Assembly (NCBI GenBank): GCA_027924585.1
Contig: BSBM01000361.1
Span: forward strand, 64,633,501 to 64,697,500
DNA length: 64,000 nucleotides
DNA from: Larix kaempferi
Taxonomy: Eukaryota > Streptophyta > Pinopsida > Pinales > Pinaceae
Direction: 5' to 3'
In this document: positions 57,201 to 64,000 of the stretch, one piece after another
How the letters are laid out: every line of letters begins with the position of its first letter
Position numbering within the stretch: the first letter of the stretch is position 1
Translations under genes and position numbers: made by a program
Notes under the pieces: model-generated
Database searches by the model: none
What the model was told of the DNA's origin: nothing
What the model saw: only the letters and a program-made list of their open reading frames with translations

Positions 57201-58438
57201 TGATCAGTTCTAGCAGCTGTTAAAAATCATTGGAAACACTGTTACTTGGAAAACCTAATATGTATGATTTTAATTGCATTTGTTTGCTATCTTGATTGAA
57301 TAGAAATAAGAGGAAATTATATGACTGTGTAGAAATTAAATTATATTTATATTTCATGAAATAACAAAAGAATCCTATAGCACTGTCTATGCTTATACAG
57401 TAAATTCTTACTCTGTTTAGATATAGATCAGAATGGCAAACAAATCACTTAATATAATTATTTATCCAATCAAATGACAATCTACCTATCTCTCATCTAT
57501 TATTTAATTTGCTTCTCTATACTGGAGTACGATGCAAATAGCATCATGTGGAAAAATATAGAGTTGATTTTCTAATCAGATTATTAACAAAACTTATCAT
57601 TCAGACTTAAACAAAGATCATAAATAAATACATTTATAAAAACAGAGTTTGATGATTTCACTAACAGAATTGTTAAACTGTAAGCAAAATAGGAAACAAC
57701 AAAACCTGGTTAATCTTTAGGAAACAAACAACCCAAGGAGCCTGTTCCACCCAAACAATTCCTGAAGATAGCCAAGTTACTTGCCTTAGGACCCCCGAGC
57801 CTGTTCACTGAACCACCAGGAGGAAGAAACTTAGAAGCTTAGGACCTCAACTTGCAGTAGTAATAGTTATCCAGTCTTAAAGACTTAGCAGTCAAAGGGA
57901 CCTGCACCAACACCTTTGGTTCTCCTTCTCAGAATAATTTGCAGACTTACAATGCACTCACATAGCCTCCCTATTCGAATCTCTCAGTCATCACCTGATG
58001 CACATGAGGAATATTTTTGCAGAAAAAATTGTGTAAGAGTTGCCTGCTCAATTCGAATTTGCCTTTTGTAGGATGCCTAGGCCTTTTCAGTTGTTAACTG
58101 GTCATTAAATGAGCTGCCTGCTCACTTCCTCCACCTGGGGGATAATGCCATATTTGTAGGGGTAGTTGTCCCATAACCAACAACTAGTGGTGAAGTGCAA
58201 TTGCTGCCATCTGTCTGATGCCTTCTAACAGCTTCCATTCCTCCTAGTGGGTCAGTGAACACTCATTTAATAGTTCCCTTGAGTGTTTGTCTCCTACTTT
58301 AATTTATTAATTAATAATAATTCAGTAATTACATTCATCCTTGACCAAACTTGTTCATAATTACAAAACTTTGTAATTAAATTTAACATAAAGTATTTTG
58401 CCAATAAAATAATAATTTCAGAAATTGGGTAGGTGACA
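54262..58438. mobile_element. 4.2-kb TG...CA insertion with 5-bp TSD, probable very long solo LTR
   Basis: TSD ccact at 54257-54261 and 58439-58443; copies 1 and C have the empty site (ccactcaatc). It starts tgtaacatcccgatttttc and ends gggtaggtgaca. I see no internal copy of either end, no primer-binding site, no polypurine tract and no domain-bearing ORF, so it behaves as one unit. A solo LTR of this length would be unusually long; a non-coding LTR-like element is the alternative. Confidence 0.8.
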
Positions 58439-58443
58439 CCACT

Positions 58444-60590
58444 CGATCCTTGCTTCGCGAGCATAGTTGTTCTACCTTCACATAATGCTCCCAAAACATC
58501 TGCCTCATCTAGCAACCATACTATTCCAAGCTTCTTGCCATGTCTTCCATCACGGCTTGCCACGACTCTTCTTCGCCATGGACATCCTGTCGCAACTCTT
58601 GTCGTGTGTGATTGTACATCAACCGAAGTGTCAACTAAGCCCGCTGGAACCCTAACAAAACTTACCAACTTCCCGAACTTTGTTAGGTGCACCTACCAAG
58701 TGCTAGTTGCACTTCCACCAAAGTGTGTCGAAAGTCGGATAAACCCTGGTGATCACTCATATGATGATATTCATCAAGAACTCCCTCGATTCGTGTTCAC
58801 CGAAAGCAGCAAATTGCAAAGTATGGGTGGGTGCACCCATGCCGTGTCACGCCCCCTCCCGTGCACCCATCTCAAGGAAGGGAACATGATACCAATCTCT
58901 GGGGCTTTTACATAAAACTTAGCCCAATTCATTAGATTCATACGAATTAAAACCAAATATGTGCAGATGCGAATCAAACAAACATGCACAGCGGAATAAA
59001 GAAATCATCCACACACATTTCATATGCATACAACATATCAATACAGTCATCAAATTAAGCATTTGCAGAAGTAACTACACATAGAGAATATACTCGTCTT
59101 CATTGTGCAATTGTCCAAAGCAACTAGCTATGTCGCTGCAACGTTCCACCCAACCATAGGCCAGTTGTGTTCATCAATTATCTTAACACAACTACCACCC
59201 CTGAGCTGGGCATGATTCTTACAAGGAACATGGGACATTCAAGCTCATGCACAACCCAAGCAATAAATACCCATAACCCACACCCCAACATACTCTTTTA
59301 TCACAAAGCAAGCACAATCATTGGGCATGGATGCACATTCTAACAATGGGAATTACAAACAAGATGGCCATGGGTCCCCCCCCCCAATTCGTTTCCAGTC
59401 AAAAACAGATTGTGGGATGGGGAAAAACATTCACAGGGAGGAAAACGAATTCTTCCCCAACTATCTAAGCATTCAGGAGCCAAAATGATCTGTATGGAAC
59501 CCCAATTCGATTCCCCTTCTTCCCCACTGGTATACAACACAAAAACGCCCTTCTCCCAGCTGAGGATGAAGAGAAAACACATGATTTCGATGGGGAAAAA
59601 CGCCCAGCCAGCTCCCAACTCGTGAGAGAGAAAAATTGGTTGATGGATGATGGCTTGGGGAGCAATTCATGGCTCTTTTCTTGCCCCATAAGCAAAACGT
59701 GATTTTCCATGAAGGGTGGCTTGCCTATACCCGAATTTTGGACAGCCATACCTCCCATTCCCCAAGGCATTAACTACTTCAACCTACTCTTGGGAGAAAT
59801 GAATGATTGGGTACAAAAGTCAACATGGGTAGTTGAGGGTTCATGGGTTCTCTCATTGACATTTGGCTTGACTTGATTGGCTCAAAGGTTTGAATGTTTC
59901 CCTCCCAATTCCTTGTAAAATCATGCCCCCATCTCTTGTTGCATTGCATAGCTAGTTGTGGGTATTTTATTAAAATGCATATTTACATGATGTTTGAATT
60001 CTAATTTGCCTGGCTAGCACGCAAACCACATGCATCAATAAATCGATGGCGGGGCCTTGGCCTTGAGCTCCTCACCATGATTTTATAACAATATTACATC
60101 ATTTACAATTTTAATGCAATAGGGTCAAGATGGGGAGGTGACATGCCGAATGCACTATGCCTCTACACTTCCGTCACCACTACCTGGTTTCATTATTTCA
60201 CCCGAACTTTCTAAACTGTTGCACTGTTCTGGCGCATCAGTCACACCTACTGGCCTATGGTTCCATTGACACATTGATGTACATCCTAGGTATGTTGTTT
60301 CTCAACACATTCCTGGTGAACTACCTATTGTGCCCTACTGAACCAAACCCAATAACCATTCTTCATGAATCCCAGATCTAGGCACTCTTCCACCCCAATG
60401 TGTTATGTTGCCCGACGCCTCACTTTTGGGCGCTTCTCTATTGTATCTGCATTTTGTGGGCACATTGTACCGTGTCAGGCGCATTGTTTCCCTAGTGCAG
60501 CCTCCCATCACCTACCAAAGTGCTCCAAAATGACCTCCAACACTTCCGGTTAGAATGTGGTGAAGAGATTACTCAAATACTTAGCTGTAA
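58444..60590 (-). pseudogene. Old-family gag N-terminal region, copy 2, interrupted
   Basis: Collinear with 19900-20649 plus 23928-24306 of copy 1 and with 62130-62930 of copy C, apart from the solo LTR at 58845-60143. The frames are too broken for a reliable protein reading. Confidence 0.65.
58845..60143. mobile_element. Solo LTR (1.3 kb) with TSD TGCCG
   Basis: TSD tgccg at 58840-58844 and 60144-60148. The ends are TGTCACGCCCCCTCCC and GGGGAGGTGACA, so the outer 6 bp are a perfect inverted repeat TGTCAC/GTGACA. Length and lack of any internal motif fit a solo LTR left by LTR-LTR recombination. Empty sites are present in copies 1 (near 20300) and C (near 62525). Open frames inside (59340-59770) have no domain. 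Confidence 0.88.
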
Positions 60591-60597
60591 TACCACC

Positions 60598-61690
60598 CGT
60601 CACGGGCTGCATCGACCCGACTCAAAGCATTAAGCTTTTTTTTCCTTCTAGTGGCCCGTGCGGTACTGCCTGGGACTCCCCCAGTTGGTGGTGAGGCCAA
60701 CCGAACTTGGGAGCCCGATAGACTACCCCTAACCTACAAAACACTTTGACACTTTCTATCTTGTGCAAGTCTTATCTTACTTAGCCAATTTTACAATTAA
60801 CGCTTAACCATTTCAACACAACCAAATACACAAAGAGACACAAGAATATAGTGGAGGAGACACCCCAAGTCGGTCATGCCTAAAACCTTATGTTTATATA
60901 TAAGAGCATATTACAAGTTAGATTAAGTCAGGGGCATCTGCAGACAAACCACTTGAGAGAGTGGCCACTGGCTAGCTCTCAAGAAACCCCAAGAATTGCT
61001 TGTTGCACTTCTCATTTGCCATGTTTCTTCCTAAAGTTGTCATAGGATCGCCACGTGCGACTCCTATCTTCTGCACGAAGTCTGCACCATCCTGCGCACT
61101 AGCCCCATTCCGCTCCTTTGAGACTGTGCCCACCCAAATCTGAACGTCGAGTTGCTTTGACTTAGTGCTCCACCATCCACACTTGGATTTCTTTTGCTTT
61201 GGACTCCCAGCGAGTATATATAGTAGCTCCCATCTCACTTGTGGGTGCGATCCAAGTGTGGTCGCATGCCTATCAAGTCGACATCCTTTTCTATTGACGC
61301 ACATTTGTCCACTTGCCGATCCAAGCAACCAATGTACCCATGCTTTCCATGCCTTGGACGACTTCCACTTCACTTGGGCATTCCACATTATTTGGGTGCG
61401 CACCACACTTTCTTGTCATCCAACGCGGTCCGCCCACTCGTGTTGCCCACATGCGCCCATGTCTTCATGCCCTGGGCATCTTTTGTGTGGGTGCACACAC
61501 CCCACTTCCTAGCAACGTGCCCACTCACACTTGCACCTTCACTAGCTAACGCCCGCACATTCACTGCTTGGCTAGGCACGCCTTTTGCTGTTAAGATCCC
61601 AAGTCGCGTTCCCGCCAGTGCGTCCACTGCCAGCTATGTCGAATCCCACACTGCCTCTTTCCCACCAACACTTCTTGGGTCCACTTACCT
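60598..61690 (-). repeat. Old-family LTR between copies 2 and C, truncated
   Basis: Starts cgtcacgggctgcatcg after the degraded primer-binding site and is collinear with the other old LTRs until cacttcttgggtcc near 61690, where it joins internal protease sequence of copy C. About 150-180 bp of LTR and the 3' half of copy C are missing at the junction. Confidence 0.82.
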
Positions 61691-61696
61691 ACTCAA

Positions 61697-62930
61697 GCTC
61701 TAGTGTCCACCAATGCAACGACCTTGAACCCACTCACCTTCGCGTCCACAATAAAAAGACCCTGTTGGTCTACATCTTGCAAACTAACTCCTTGACTTGC
61801 TGTCAAGTTATCCAAGCATGTCATCAATGCCTTATATGCTTCCAAAACTTCTTCCAAAGGATGCTACGCTTGGGCCTCTCTCCAAGCTAGTGTCAACTTG
61901 GTTGGTTTCCTTTGGACTGCTTCCAAACGTGCCACCAACTTTGCCTTCATTGGACAAGTTCTCACAAAGTGGTTTCCGTTGCAGAGGAAACACCTTGTCT
62001 TCTTGCTTGGCCTTGTGGATGGTCACGATTGTGCCTTTGTTTTCTCTTGGGTGTCATTCACTACATTGAGCGACCCCAACTTGGTCACCTTCCAATCCTC
62101 CACTTGGTTTTCCAACGTCTGCAACCGTTCCACTCAATCCTTGCTTTGCAAGCACAGTGGTTTTACCTTCGCATCATGCTCCTGGGGCATCTACCTCATC
62201 TAGCATCCATATTGTTCCAAGATTCTTACATCGCGACTTGCCATGACTCTGCTTCACTATGCACATCATGCTGCATCTCTTGTCGAGTGCGATCGTGCAT
62301 CAACCGAAGTGTCAACTAAGCCCACCAGAACGCCAACAAAATTTACCAACTTCCCGTACTCCGTTAGGTGCACCTACTAAGTGTTGGGCACACTTCCACC
62401 ATATTGTGCCGAAAGTCGGGTAAACCCTATTGGTCACCTGTCCGCTGATATTCGTCAAGAACTCCCCCGATTCTTGTTCAATGGAAGCAACAAACTGCTA
62501 ACTCTGGCTAGGCGCATCCCTACCAAGTGCACCGTGCCTCTGCATTTCCATCACCACTGCCTGGTTTCACTATTTCATCCAAACTCTCTAAACCGTTCAC
62601 TTTTATGGACCCATCGGTCACACCTACCGATTTGTGGTTCTGTCGACGCTCTGATGTATGTCCCGGGTGTGTTGTTGCTCAACACACTCTCGGTGAACTA
62701 GCCCTTGTGCCCTGTTGAACCAAACCCAACAACCATTCTTCACAAATCTCAAATATGGGCACTCTTCCACCCCCATGTGTTCTATTGTTGGGCACCTCAC
62801 TGCTACCTTGCTACCCTAGTGTTGGGCGCACTTCTACCCTAGTGCGACCTCCCGTCACCTACTAACGTGCTCCAAAATTACCTCCAACACATTTGGTCAT
62901 AAAGTGGTGAAGAGCTTACCTAGATACTTA
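61697..62930 (-). pseudogene. Old-family gag N-terminus, knuckle and protease start, copy C
   Basis: Minus-strand pieces include a knuckle region (61960-62010), the spacer around 61740-61900 and VALVDTR at the left edge, again D-T-R. Collinear with copies 1 and 2 and carrying the empty sites for all their insertions in this interval. Confidence 0.8.
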
Positions 62931-62942
62931 GCTCTGATACCA
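62931..62942 (-). other. Primer-binding site of copy C (iMet)
   Basis: gctctgatacca on the plus strand is the exact reverse complement of TGGTATCAGAGC. It is the only undamaged old-family site and proves minus-strand orientation. Confidence 0.93.
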
Positions 62943-62944
62943 CC

Positions 62945-64000
62945 TTTCTAGGGCTGCACCCACCCGACTCAAAACACTAAGTTTATTTTTCCTTTTGGTG
63001 GCTTGTGCAACACTGTCCGGGACTCCCCCAGTCGGTGGCGAGACCAACCTGGGTTGGGAGCTCGATAGACTACCCCTGACCTGTAGAGCACTTTAACATT
63101 TTTGATCTTGTGCACTTATCTTACTTAGCCAATTTCACATTTAACACTTAACCATTTCAAGACTTAGCCAAATACGCAAAGAGACATAAGAATGTAGTGG
63201 ATGTGGCACCCCAAGCCGAGCGTGCCTAAAACCTCATTTTTAGATATAAGAGCATATTACAAGTTACATCAAGTTGGCGCGTCCGCAGACAAACCACCTG
63301 AGAGAGTGCCCACTAGCTAGCTCTCAAGAAATCCCAAGAATTGCTTGTTGCACTTCTCGTTTGCCACGTTTCTTCTTGAAGCCATCGCAAGGTCGACACC
63401 TGCGGCTCCTGTATTTTGCACGAACTCTGTGCCAAGCCACACTCTAGCCCCAGTCTACCCCTGCAAGATTGTGCCCACCTGAGTTTGAACCCTAAGTTGC
63501 TTTGACTCAGTGCTCTACCATCCACACTTGTATTTATGCCTTTGCTTTGGACTCTTGCCGAGTATATATAGGAGCGCCCATCTCACTTGTGGGTGCGACC
63601 CCAGAGTGGTCACACACCTATCAAGTCGACATCCTTTTCTACTGACACGTGTTTGTCCACTTGCTGATCCACGCAACCGATGCACCCATGCTTGCCATGC
63701 CTTGGATGACTTCTGCTTCACTTGGGCATTCCACATTCTGTGGGCGGACGCCCCACTTTCTTGTTAGCCAACGCGCTCCACCCATTCGTGTTGCCCACAT
63801 GCGCCCATGTCTTCATGCCCTCGACATCTTTTGTGTGGGTGCAAACGCCCCACTTCCTGGCGATGTGCCCACTCACACTTGCACCTTCACTAGCTAACGC
63901 CCGCGCGTCCACTTGCTTGGCTAAGCACGCCTGCTGCTGCCGAGCTCCCAAGTCGCGTTCCCGCCAGTGTGTCCACTGCGAACTATGTCGAAGTCCACAA
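62945..64000 (-). repeat. 5' LTR of copy C, running off the window
   Basis: Collinear with 24322-30706 and 60598-61690; gagtatatatagg-type TATA sequence near 63560. The first bases are degraded (ttctaggg in place of tgtcacggg). Confidence 0.85.

Larger units (their letters stand above)
41706..61690. repeat. Segmental duplication copy A2
   Basis: Collinear with A1 (2127-30706) from atcaataatttaagattgca onward. It lacks an intact tRNA-Glu. It shares with A1 the dead-protease HSC and RT YVND lesions and the same insertion point of the old gag-protease element. Three insertions are specific to this copy (43832-47021, 54262-58438, 58845-60143). Confidence 0.8.
50613..61690 (-). mobile_element. 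Old-family gag-protease LTR element, copy 2 (interrupted)
   Basis: 3' LTR 50613-51852, polypurine tract 51853-51864, gag-protease remnants 52480-54256 and 58444-60590, degraded primer-binding site near 60583-60594, 5' LTR from 60598. Without the two insertions the internal region is about 3.25 kb and carries no pol. Same insertion site as copy 1, so one ancestral insertion was duplicated. Confidence 0.85.
61697..64000 (-). mobile_element. Old-family gag-protease LTR element, copy C (truncated both by deletion and by the window edge)
   Basis: Internal protease to N-terminal part 61697-62930, intact iMet primer-binding site at 62931-62942 (gctctgatacca on plus), 5' LTR from about 62945 to the window end. 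It lacks the knuckle-distal part of the protease, the C-terminal region and its own 3' LTR. Confidence 0.82.

Overview
The window reads as nuclear DNA of a seed plant with a large, repeat-packed genome; a gymnosperm is my best guess from the style of the gag and pol remnants, but that is inference. Evidence for a plant nucleus: eukaryotic tRNA genes without encoded CCA, including a plant-type initiator tRNA-Met; Ty3/gypsy, LINE, SINE and hAT sequences in many stages of decay; and no intact host protein gene that I can defend. The only long intact reading frame with recognisable domains is the gag-protease ORF of a very young retroelement (26292-28262).

Layout. 1-2130: two LINE remnants on opposite strands. 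2127-30706 (copy A1) and 41706-61690 (copy A2) are diverged copies of one segment: a tRNA-Glu/tRNA-Asn cluster, a decayed forward Ty3/gypsy element, a decayed reverse Ty3/gypsy gag-protease block, and a reverse-strand gag-protease LTR element (the 'old family') inserted at the same site in both. 30707-36760 (block B) is a third, partial version with tRNA-Glu, tRNA-iMet, tRNA pseudogenes and two tandem gypsy gag remnants. 36760-41700 holds a 1.05-kb hAT-type element and unassigned AT-rich DNA. From 61697 a third, truncated old-family copy (C) runs off the right edge.

Because A1, A2 and partly C can be compared, most later insertions can be checked against an empty site. A1 gained a 2.5-kb foldback element carrying a SINE (9002-11493), a 6.6-kb LTR element (12281-18888, TSD TGGTG), a 3.3-kb hAT element (20650-23927, TSD GCCCCAGT), a second SINE (24011-24274, 20-bp TSD) and the youngest insertion, a 5.36-kb gag-protease LTR element (24438-29797, TSD GGGAG). 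A2 gained a 3.2-kb insert (43832-47021), a 4.2-kb TG...CA insert (54262-58438, TSD CCACT) and a 1.3-kb solo-LTR-like insert (58845-60143, TSD TGCCG).

The most interesting object is the young element. Its two 1163-bp LTRs differ at only about four positions that I could find. It has one intact 656-codon ORF with a nucleocapsid-type zinc knuckle, an intact retropepsin and a long C-terminal region that also survives in the old family; I see no capsid, reverse transcriptase, RNase H or integrase. Its primer-binding site is duplicated, and the same 22-bp tandem repeat occurs both in U3 just upstream of the TATA box and in the untranslated leader. It looks like a recently mobilised parasite of an autonomous element that lies outside this window.
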